Below, in pieces: positions 5,156-11,354 of a stretch of DNA of 11,354 bases (position 1 is its first letter; every line of letters starts with the position of its first letter). The notes under the pieces were generated by a model. The model was not told the DNA's origin. It worked only from the letters and a program-made list of their open reading frames with translations, and made no database searches. Source of the stretch: an uncultured Johnsonella sp. (GTDB lineage Bacteria > Bacillota > Clostridia > Lachnospirales > Lachnospiraceae); the NCBI GenBank assembly GCA_900766185.1, contig CAAFUL010000018.1, positions 1-11,354 of the forward strand. Direction: 5' to 3'. Both the position numbers and the translations under genes were made by a program.

Positions 5156-7642
5156 ATGGACATGGTAGCGGACTTTAAGGATATTAAAAAAGAAGATGTG
5201 CCTATCGCCGGCGGCAAGGGAGCCAATCTCGGAGAAATGACACGAGAAAAAATAAATGTTCCGGCGGGATTTATAGTTACATCCGAAGCTTACAAGGAAT
5301 TTTTAAGGGTCAACGGCATTGCGGATATTATCAACAACGAACTTAATAAAGCGGGAAATGATGAAAGATCGCTTTTAAATGCAGCTGTTTATTTTAGAGA
5401 AAGAATAAATTCGGGAACATTTCCGGATGCATTAAAGTCTCTGATAAGGGAAAAATATAATGACCTCGGAGAACATAAAAAGGTTGCCATACGCTCTTCG
5501 GCAACTGCGGAAGATCTGGCGGATGCGAGTTTTGCCGGGCAGCAGGACAGCTATCTTAATATACAGGGGATGGAGGAGATATTAGAGCACATACGCAGTT
5601 GCTATGCCTCACTTTGGACTGACAGAGCGGTAAGTTACAGATCTCGCCAAGGTTATGATCAAAGTAAGGTCTCCATCGCCGTGATCGTTCAGGAAATGGT
5701 GGAAAGTGAAAAGTCCGGAGTGTTATTTACAGTAGACCCGATTAATAAAAATGAAAATGCAATGCTTATAAATGCCGCTTTCGGTTTAGGTGAAAGTGTT
5801 GTAAGCGGAAGAGTAAGTGCAGATACTTATATAATCGATAAGAAGACAGGTAAGAGTCAAATAAATATCGGAAATAAAGAAACTCAGATCATATACGATA
5901 AAAATGGAACTGTCGAGGAGACATTGAGTGATGATAAAAGAAAGAGCCGTGTATTAAATGACAGTGAAATATCAAAACTTTCAAAAAGCGGTCTTAAAAT
6001 AGAAAAACATTATAAGATGCCCATGGATATCGAGTGGGCTGTTAAAGACGGGGAAGTATATATTTTACAAGCCAGAGCCATCACGACACTTAATAAAGAT
6101 TCGCTTGATAAGTATGAAGAAAATGCGGTATCACAGTATATTAAGGGAAAAAAGATAAATAAAAGTACATGCAAGGCTCTTGGGTTTATATTGGAGAAAA
6201 TGCCTTTTGCGTACAGAGCTCTTGATTTTTGCTATCTGGAAGCGATAAATGATCAAAAGGCAAATATATTATCCGAGGGCGGTATTTTAATAGCTAAAAA
6301 TCCGCAAATAGATGATGACGGTATACAGACTTTTTCCGATGCCGGGCTACATTTCAATAAAAATATATTAAAATTCTTCAAGGTATTGAAAATAGTGAAA
6401 GATTTTGATTATTGCTATGAGAGATGCCTTGACTTTATGAAAAAATACGAGTCTGAGATCGAAAGAATAAAGACACTTGAATTTGAAGATATGTCACTTG
6501 ATCAGTGCAAAAAATTCATCAAAGAAAGCTATGAATTACTTAAGTCTCTTGCCTATGACAGATTCAAATACGCTTTATTCCCCTCAGTCTTAAGAAGTAA
6601 AGGACTTGATAAAATAATAAAAAGAGCGGACCGAAGCTATGTTGCTTTTGATCTTTACAGCGGTTTAAATAATAAGACTTCGGCAGTAAACATTGACATA
6701 TCAACATTGATCTGTGAAATAAAGAAAAACACTGAGCTTAAAGACCGGGTCACAGCAGGTGAAAGTTATAATAAATTATATGAAAATTTTGATGAGTTCA
6801 GGCTGTCGGCAGATAGATTTATGAAAGATAACGGATACAGATCTGACTTTAATTGCTACTGTCTGGCAGCAAGAACATTTATAGAAGACCCCGACAGATT
6901 ACTTGGTATACTGATCCCCGTATTAAAGTATGACGATAAAAGCACTGTAAAAACCGATCAGAAAGACTTTTTGAAAATAATGAAAAAGCTTGAAAAGATA
7001 TACGGTAAAAAATATAAAGAAATCAAAAAGCAGATAGATCTCTTCAGGTATTTCCATGTAGTTCGTGAAGAGACACAGTATTTGTGGGAGACATTGTTTT
7101 TCTATATAAGGCAATGCGTAAAAAGAATCAATTTTATTCTTATCGGCAATGAAGATATCGATTCCGGAGTAGCCAATCTGTTCTATAAAGAATTACTCGA
7201 AGTTTTGGAAAAAGGATCACTGAATGAGGTTGATAAGGAGAAGATAAACAGACGCAACAAGAAATACCCTCTTGCAGTAAAGGTATGGGAAGCTTCCAAG
7301 ACACTTGTATTTAAATGTGAAGGTGATATTTTGAAAGGAGTAAGCGCAAGCGGAGGTACTTCTGTCGGAAAAGCATGTGTTATAAACGATCCGGGTGAAT
7401 TTTATAAAATGAAAAAGGGTGATGTATTGGTGTGTCATTATACAGATCCGGAGTGGACACCGCTTTTTGGTCTGGCATCTGCGGTAGTGGCGGATACCGG
7501 ATCAGAGCTGAGTCATGCAGCAATTGTAGCAAGAGAATACAACATACCGGCAGTACTCGGTGTAGGTCTTGCAAGTTTAAAATTCAAAGACGGAGACATG
7601 ATACAGGTGGACGGCGACAAAGGTGTGGTCAAGAGAATTTAA
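5156..7642 (+). CDS. Rifampicin-phosphotransferase-like enzyme (ATP-grasp + unknown central domain + phosphohistidine domain)
   Basis: This is an 828-residue cytoplasmic phosphotransferase of the PEP synthase/PPDK superfamily. The N-terminal ATP-grasp domain (about 1-315) has GGKGANLGEM (Lys21), IRSSATAEDLADASFAGQQD (Arg113), SGVLFTVDP (187-195), FGLGESVVSGRVSADTY (209-225) and DIEWA...ILQARAITTL (Glu293, Gln305, Arg307). These are the ATP-binding residues conserved in rifampicin phosphotransferases. The C-terminal swivelling domain (about 728-828) has GGTSVGKA, DPEWTPLFGLA and TGSELSHAAIVAREYNIPA, with His787 as the phosphate carrier. There is no C-terminal TIM barrel, and the His domain is last, so it should not make PEP. 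The central part (about 320-725), which holds the acceptor site in rifampicin phosphotransferase, is Lys/Glu/aromatic-rich, contains REETQYLWETLFFYIRQ (637-653), and is not one I recognise. The ribosome binding site is weak. The second ATG at 5162 is a possible start. The acceptor substrate is unknown. Confidence 0.85.
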   Translation: MDMVADFKDIKKEDVPIAGGKGANLGEMTREKINVPAGFIVTSEAYKEFLRVNGIADIINNELNKAGNDERSLLNAAVYFRERINSGTFPDALKSLIREKYNDLGEHKKVAIRSSATAEDLADASFAGQQDSYLNIQGMEEILEHIRSCYASLWTDRAVSYRSRQGYDQSKVSIAVIVQEMVESEKSGVLFTVDPINKNENAMLINAAFGLGESVVSGRVSADTYIIDKKTGKSQINIGNKETQIIYDKNGTVEETLSDDKRKSRVLNDSEISKLSKSGLKIEKHYKMPMDIEWAVKDGEVYILQARAITTLNKDSLDKYEENAVSQYIKGKKINKSTCKALGFILEKMPFAYRALDFCYLEAINDQKANILSEGGILIAKNPQIDDDGIQTFSDAGLHFNKNILKFFKVLKIVKDFDYCYERCLDFMKKYESEIERIKTLEFEDMSLDQCKKFIKESYELLKSLAYDRFKYALFPSVLRSKGLDKIIKRADRSYVAFDLYSGLNNKTSAVNIDISTLICEIKKNTELKDRVTAGESYNKLYENFDEFRLSADRFMKDNGYRSDFNCYCLAARTFIEDPDRLLGILIPVLKYDDKSTVKTDQKDFLKIMKKLEKIYGKKYKEIKKQIDLFRYFHVVREETQYLWETLFFYIRQCVKRINFILIGNEDIDSGVANLFYKELLEVLEKGSLNEVDKEKINRRNKKYPLAVKVWEASKTLVFKCEGDILKGVSASGGTSVGKACVINDPGEFYKMKKGDVLVCHYTDPEWTPLFGLASAVVADTGSELSHAAIVAREYNIPAVLGVGLASLKFKDGDMIQVDGDKGVVKRI

Positions 7643-7650
7643 TATTATAT

Positions 7651-9015
7651 ATGAAAATGAAAAATAATACGGATAGAAAAGAATCAATACGCTTGGAAAT
7701 ATTAAATGCACCGGTTTTACCTCTGCTTTTTAAAATGTCTTTCCCTACTATTATAGGAATGCTTATAACAGTGCTCTATAATTTGACGGATACATTTTTT
7801 GTAGGGCTTCTAAATAACCGTTCAATGACGGCAGCCATAGGCATAGTCTTCAGTTTTGTAAGCATAATTCAAGCCGTAGGTTTTTGGTTCGGATACGGTT
7901 CCGGCAATATTATGTCCAAAAAACTGGGTGAACAGAATGAAAAAGAGGCGATTACCATATCATACATAGGTATTATATTGGCTTTCACGAGCGGAATAAT
8001 AATAATGATCATGTCTATGATATTTATAGAAAATATATCGGGATTTATCGGGGGCGATGCTTCGGAAAACTTATTATATTTTACAAATAAATACCTGAAG
8101 GTAATGATAATCAGCATTCCTTTCAGTCTGTATGCAATTACTGTTTATAATCAACTTAGGCTTTGTGGGAATGTAAAAGCGGCGATGTCGGGTTTGCTTT
8201 TAGGTATGTTTGCCAATATGGTACTTGACCCTATACTTATATTTGCATTTAAGTTTGGACTGATAGGAGCGGGATATGCAACACTGATAGGGCAGATGAT
8301 AGGATGTTTTGCCCTGACTTTGACTATAAAAAGAAATAAAAACAATCATGTCGGGATTAAAGACATAAAGTTTAGTAAAGAAAGAATTTACCATATACTT
8401 GTCGGCGGAATGCCTAATTTCTCAAGACAGGCAATAACAAGCATCTCCTCGGTCTTACTTAATAATACGGCTGCAAGCTACGGTGACGGTATCATTGCGG
8501 CATTGACCGTAAGTTCAAGGACGGTGGCTTTGGCTTATATGATCATGATAGGCTGGGGGCAGGGTTTTCAGCCGGTATGTGCGATGAATTACGGTGCAAA
8601 AAAATATGAAAGAGTTAAAGAAGCTTTTAACTTGGCATTAATGATAGGAACGGTATTTTTATCTCTGTCAGCTATCGTAATATATATAATTCCCGTAAAT
8701 TTTATAAAAATAATGTCAAATGATGTGGAAGTTATTGAAATGGGGATAAAAATATTGAGAATGCAGTGTATGACCATGCCACTTTTAGGATATTATGCAA
8801 TGAGCAGTATGCTGATGCAAAACATCGGAAGATACCTTAAGTCTTTAACTATATCCGTTGCAAGACAGGGCATCTTCTATATTCCGCTTATATATATACT
8901 TACCGCTATGTATGGTAAAACGGGGATCTGTTTGTTGCAACCCCTTGCCGATATACTGTCTTTTTGTCTGGCATTCATTATAGTTAATAAAAATCGTAAA
9001 GACATTGGTATATGA
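7651..9015 (+). CDS. MATE-family multidrug/small-molecule efflux pump
   Basis: This 454-residue polytopic inner-membrane exporter belongs to the MATE family, which uses an H+ or Na+ gradient. About 12 hydrophobic helices are visible. Family landmarks are PLLFKMSFPTIIGMLITVLY near residues 23-42, NLTDTFFVGLL, the GFWFGYGSGNIMSKKLGEQ loop after helix 2, and the half-way repeat GWGQGFQPVCAMNYGAKKYE after helix 8. The length is normal. The reading frame stays open upstream to 7432, but that part overlaps the phosphotransferase gene and looks like out-of-frame sequence (Arg/Cys/Ser-rich). The ATG at 7651 is therefore chosen, 8 nt after the preceding stop; ATG at 7657 is also possible. No clear ribosome binding site is seen, suggesting translational coupling. 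The operon context suggests it exports the compound modified or sensed by its neighbours. Confidence 0.92.
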   Translation: MKMKNNTDRKESIRLEILNAPVLPLLFKMSFPTIIGMLITVLYNLTDTFFVGLLNNRSMTAAIGIVFSFVSIIQAVGFWFGYGSGNIMSKKLGEQNEKEAITISYIGIILAFTSGIIIMIMSMIFIENISGFIGGDASENLLYFTNKYLKVMIISIPFSLYAITVYNQLRLCGNVKAAMSGLLLGMFANMVLDPILIFAFKFGLIGAGYATLIGQMIGCFALTLTIKRNKNNHVGIKDIKFSKERIYHILVGGMPNFSRQAITSISSVLLNNTAASYGDGIIAALTVSSRTVALAYMIMIGWGQGFQPVCAMNYGAKKYERVKEAFNLALMIGTVFLSLSAIVIYIIPVNFIKIMSNDVEVIEMGIKILRMQCMTMPLLGYYAMSSMLMQNIGRYLKSLTISVARQGIFYIPLIYILTAMYGKTGICLLQPLADILSFCLAFIIVNKNRKDIGI

Positions 9016-9023
9016 TAAAATGT

Positions 9024-9073
9024 CCCCGCTGTAAGCATAGCGTAAAAACGGTGCTGACAGCGGGCTTTTATTT
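9024..9073 (+). terminator. Rho-independent terminator of the MATE operon
   Basis: The stacked hairpin CCCGCTGT (9025-9032) with ACAGCGGG (9057-9064), continued inside by AGCA/TGCT and CGT/ACG around AAAA, is followed by CTTTTATTT. It begins 9 nt after the MATE stop codon and is the most GC-rich structure in this part. Confidence 0.88.
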
Positions 9074-9298
9074 GACTATATATATTCGGCATTTATATAG
9101 GAAGGTCTATCCCGGGAAAATATTTGCAGTCTGATACTATTGTATCGTTCCTTAAAATAAGTATAGTAAATAACATACCTCTTTTCCTGATTGCATAAAT
9201 TAAAAATCCCCAGCTTAGCCCCATTACTAATACATTTTTGATTTACAGATTCAAAAAATATTCATAGTTTTTAATAAACTTATTTTGTGAATGGTACT

Positions 9299-10396
9299 TT
9301 ATAAAGATAATTTGTCAATAAATATGTCATTAAGCAAATTTATTAAAAAATCGTTCTGTTCATGTTTTAATACACATATACGGAAAAAATATTTATCAAG
9401 AGTCTTAAAATTAGAGCAGTTTCTTATGGCGGCGGCTTTTGATATCAGCCTTTCGTAGAGTTCACCGGCATCTATCTTTTTTGAAACTATTTCACAAAGT
9501 ATAAAATTACCGAAGGTAGGATAGACTTTTAAGTCTTTAAGCTTTTCCAAAGAGTCCTTAAGGTACTTTCTTTCATTTGATATTTTTTCATAGCAATCTT
9601 TTATAAAATCAGTATCGCCAAACATTATCTCACCCATCATAGAAGCGACTATGTTTATGCCCCATAAGTTGGCAAAGGAGTTGTAATGCTCCAAAAAACC
9701 GGTATTGGAGCTTATGCCGTAACCAAGGCGTATACCTGGGACTGCAAAGAATTTACTTGTGCTTCTTATAACAAAAAGTTTATCGAATTTGGAACAAAGC
9801 TTTGTGGAAGAGAACTTTTCCATATCTGTAAATTCAACATAGGTCTCATCTACTAAAACATGACAATTTGTATTTGAAAGCAGGTGTATCATTTGCTCGT
9901 TGGCTATAACAGAGCCGGTCGGGTTATTGGGACTGCACATGATTAACAGTTCAATGTTATTTTTATTTATTTCATCTATAAGCATATCCGGGTCGATCAA
10001 GAAATCATTTTCCTTTTTTAAAACATGATAAAAGGTCTCACTGTTTTGAAGCTTGTTAAGTTCAGCCTCATATTCGGAATATGCAGGTATTACAAGCATG
10101 GCTTTTCTTGGATTTATATAAGCTATAAATGCAGATATAAGACCGGTGGCACCGGAGCCCAGTAGTATATTCTCAGACTTTGTTTTACAGTAGAATGATA
10201 AGGTATCCAGCAAATTTCTATATTCCGGATCGGGATATATGGATAACTTGTCAATATTATGACGCACATAATCAAGTGCTTTGGGGCTTGCTCCGAAGGG
10301 ATTGATATTAGAGCTGAAGTCCATAATATCTTCTATGTTAAAACCGTACTTTTGCGCCAATTCAAAAAGATTGGCACCGTGTTTATTCTTACTCAT
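9299..10396 (-). CDS. CobD-like PLP enzyme (threonine-phosphate decarboxylase / HisC-type aminotransferase family)
   Basis: This 365-residue cytoplasmic fold-type I PLP enzyme starts with HGANLFELAQKYGFNIEDI and MDFSSNINPFG (26-35), then YPDPEYRNL (54-62). These are hallmarks of L-threonine-O-3-phosphate decarboxylase (CobD), which makes the aminopropanol-phosphate linker of cobalamin. PLP-site residues visible are GSGATGLI (80-87), SPNNPTG (155-161, Asn157), DETYVEF (183-189, Asp183 and Tyr186), the Schiff-base lysine in STSKFF (Lys215) and GIRLGYG (221-227). The C-terminal KYFFRICVLK holds the usual carboxylate-binding arginine. The start is set by GGAGG 6 nt before the ATG. No other cobalamin gene or cobalamin riboswitch is near, so the exact reaction is uncertain. 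Histidinol-phosphate aminotransferase or another amino-acid-phosphate enzyme is the alternative. Confidence 0.82.
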   Translation of the reverse strand: MSKNKHGANLFELAQKYGFNIEDIMDFSSNINPFGASPKALDYVRHNIDKLSIYPDPEYRNLLDTLSFYCKTKSENILLGSGATGLISAFIAYINPRKAMLVIPAYSEYEAELNKLQNSETFYHVLKKENDFLIDPDMLIDEINKNNIELLIMCSPNNPTGSVIANEQMIHLLSNTNCHVLVDETYVEFTDMEKFSSTKLCSKFDKLFVIRSTSKFFAVPGIRLGYGISSNTGFLEHYNSFANLWGINIVASMMGEIMFGDTDFIKDCYEKISNERKYLKDSLEKLKDLKVYPTFGNFILCEIVSKKIDAGELYERLISKAAAIRNCSNFKTLDKYFFRICVLKHEQNDFLINLLNDIFIDKLSL

Positions 10397-10476
10397 AAAA
10401 ATCCTCCCATATTTTATTTTTTTATAAGTTCAGGCAAATATAGAAACACATGCAAGAACAGTATTACGATAACTAT

Positions 10477-10485
10477 ATTATAACA
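10477..10485 (-). promoter_or_regulatory. Extended -10 promoter of the cobD-like gene
   Basis: On the minus strand TGTTATAAT (TGn extension plus a perfect TATAAT at 10477-10482) lies about 80 nt before the ATG. There is no good -35 at 17 nt; TTGTAT occurs at 20 nt. The extended -10 compensates for that. Confidence 0.6.
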
Positions 10486-10543
10486 CACTTACTAAACTTG
10501 TTATACAAAATGTATTAATACTGTTTGAGAAATGCAGCTTGCC

Positions 10544-10580
10544 CTTGCGAGTGTAAGTTCGTTATAAATAAATTGTAATG
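10544..10580. repeat. 37-bp direct repeat, copy 1
   Basis: The repeat begins CTTGCGAGTGTAAGTTCG and ends AAATTGTAATG. It matches copy 2 (10619-10655) at 35 of 37 positions, with a period of 75 bp. On the minus strand both copies can be read as NLFITNLHSQ, but no credible gene contains them. Confidence 0.85.
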
Positions 10581-10618
10581 ATACCCTAAAGCTGAGCCAC
10601 TAGATGGCGCAGTAATCA

Positions 10619-10655
10619 CTTGCGAGTGTAGGTTCGTTATAAATAAATCGTAATG
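10619..10655. repeat. 37-bp direct repeat, copy 2
   Basis: This copy differs from copy 1 only at two positions (TAGG for TAAG, ATCG for ATTG). A shorter, decayed third relative may lie at about 10716-10731 (CGAGTTCTGTAGGTTC). The spacer between copies (10581-10618) is unrelated to the repeat. Confidence 0.85.
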
Positions 10656-10971
10656 CGGCATCTGACTGATTAACAAATTAACAAAGAGGCTGTGATTAAA
10701 GCCCGGTATAACTATCGAGTTCTGTAGGTTCAAAATTAAAGGTAAGTAACAGTTTATACTTTTAACTTTAATTATGGCAGAGTTTACCTGCGTCTTAATC
10801 AGTAAATAAGAAATAGATAAAAAATAAAATTATCATGAATACAAAGACCGATAGGGGTTAAAATGCCGGTAGAAGCCCATATATTGATATCTTAAAAGGC
10901 TTGAAATTACCTATATTTTAAGCTTTTCAAATTTTCTATAAAATTAGTTGATAAAAAACTTAAAAAAGTTG

Positions 10972-11003
10972 TTGACAAAAGATAACTTATCATTTATTAT
11001 AAT
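10972..11003 (+). promoter_or_regulatory. Promoter of the tandem serine tRNAs
   Basis: A perfect -35 TTGACA (10972-10977) is followed by TATTAT (10995-11000) at 17 nt, overlapping TATAAT (10998-11003) at 20 nt. Transcription would begin a few bases before the first tRNA. Confidence 0.78.
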
Positions 11004-11015
11004 GTAGCGTGTTAC

Positions 11016-11101
11016 GGAGAGGTATCGAAGTGGTCATAACGAGGCGGTCTTGAAAACCGTTTGTCCGCAAGGGCGCGTGGGTTCGAATCCCACCCTCTCC
11101 G
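11016..11101 (+). tRNA. tRNA-Ser (anticodon UGA)
   Basis: The acceptor stem is GGAGAGG/CCTCTCC (11016-11022 with 11094-11100), with discriminator G at 11101. The anticodon loop CTTGAAA (11049-11055) gives anticodon TGA at 11051-11053. The long variable arm (TTGTCCGCAAGGGCGC) marks a class II tRNA, and the T arm is GTGGGTTCGAATCCCAC. No CCA is encoded, so the tail must be added by nucleotidyltransferase. Confidence 0.96.
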
Positions 11102-11130
11102 CTAGTAGGACTTGGAATAAGAATACCTCA

Positions 11131-11218
11131 GCAGAAATACCCAAGTGGTTTAAGGGGCTCCCCTGGAAAGGGAGTAGGCCGGGTGACCGGTGCGAGGGTT
11201 CGAATCCCTCTTTCTGCG
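11131..11218 (+). tRNA. tRNA-Ser (anticodon GGA)
   Basis: The acceptor stem is GCAGAAA/TTTCTGC (11131-11137 with 11211-11217), with discriminator G at 11218. The anticodon stem is CTCCC/GGGAG with loop CTGGAAA (11163-11169), so the anticodon is GGA (11165-11167). A long variable arm with GCCGGGTGACCGGTGC is present. No CCA is encoded. It lies 29 nt after the first tRNA, so both are likely cut from one transcript. Confidence 0.96.
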
Positions 11219-11354
11219 TCATCTTAAACGATGAACAAGAACCTTGAAAATTAAAGATTAAACAGTACACACAACCCTGAAAATTCTAAAGAGAGAATTA
11301 TCGTTATGATGATTCAAAAAGAATTTCAAGGAATGAAAACCTTTAAAAACAGAA
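11219..11354 (+). other. Stretch after the tRNAs, resembling an rRNA leader or spacer
   Basis: No gene is visible. It contains AACCTTGAAAATTAAA (about 11240-11255) and a weaker echo, CCCTGAAAATTC (11276-11287). These recall the boxA-like CTTTGAAAACT motifs in Firmicutes rRNA leaders and spacers. A stable RNA operon may continue beyond the window. This is resemblance only. Confidence 0.3.

Larger units (their letters stand above)
10397..11015. other. Intergenic stretch without a protein gene
   Basis: From left to right it holds the leader and promoter of the cobD-like gene, the two 37-bp repeats, and then about 240 bp of AT-rich sequence in which I see no gene. It also holds a weak hairpin (10894-10907 with 10915-10927, AAAAGGCTTGAAAT/ATTTTAAGCTTTT) that could stop transcription, and the tRNA promoter. 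Short open frames here lack ribosome binding sites and family resemblance. Confidence 0.6.

Noticed and set aside
7432..7650. 73-codon N-terminal extension of the MATE frame
   Set aside because: It lies entirely inside the end of the phosphotransferase gene and is Arg/Cys/Ser-rich out-of-frame sequence. MATE proteins begin near the ATG at 7651.
9260..9292. Possible terminator of the cobD-like gene (minus strand)
   Set aside because: ATTCACA and TATGAAT could pair before a T-run, but with a mismatch and a 19-nt loop. It is too weak to list as a feature.
10544..10655. Possible CRISPR array
   Set aside because: There are only two full copies, the repeat is not a typical CRISPR repeat, and no cas genes are present in the window.
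10515..10733. 72-codon minus-strand open frame containing two NLFITNLHSQ repeats
   Set aside because: The repeated peptide only mirrors the 37-bp DNA repeats. No convincing ribosome binding site or known domain is present.
11034..11270. 78-codon minus-strand open frame encoding RVGFEPT-like text
   Set aside because: This is the well-known false protein made by translating the antisense of serine tRNAs. Both tRNAs fully explain the sequence.

Overview
The window is low-GC, Firmicutes-type DNA. AGGAGG ribosome binding sites, a tetrahydrofolate riboswitch in front of an ECF-type folate transporter component, a BlaI/BlaR1-type pair and AT-rich -35/-10 promoters together suggest a Clostridia member, plausibly Lachnospiraceae. 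This is inference from style and gene content; no species marker is complete here.

Layout. Positions 1-674 hold no gene. They contain two back-to-back large imperfect palindromes (about 360 and 310 bp). On the minus strand, 708-3288 is a two-gene operon: a BlaI-family repressor followed by an M56 (BlaR1-type) membrane metalloprotease. The protease's extracellular part is not a penicillin-binding domain but two copies of an unrecognised repeat. Its promoter (about 3449-3479) is bracketed by two near-identical operators. The transcribed leader holds a decayed 5' end of a second blaI gene. On the plus strand, a THF riboswitch (3618-3711) precedes a folT-like gene (3782-4333) that is interrupted by one in-frame TAA.

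A three-gene plus-strand operon follows a strong terminator (4428-4468). It encodes a TetR-family regulator (4541-5137), an 828-residue enzyme with an N-terminal ATP-grasp and a C-terminal phosphohistidine domain (5156-7642), and a MATE efflux pump (7651-9015). It closes at a GC-rich terminator (9024-9073). The enzyme has the domain order of rifampicin phosphotransferases, not of PEP synthase, but its central domain is not one I recognise. The simplest reading is a ligand-responsive unit that phosphorylates and exports a small molecule, with the substrate unknown. This is the most interesting part of the window.

The right side carries a solitary CobD-like PLP enzyme on the minus strand (9299-10396). 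About 620 bp without a protein gene follow, with a duplicated 37-bp repeat. Then come two tandem serine tRNAs (anticodons UGA and GGA) behind a strong promoter, and a last stretch that looks like an rRNA-type leader or spacer running off the window.
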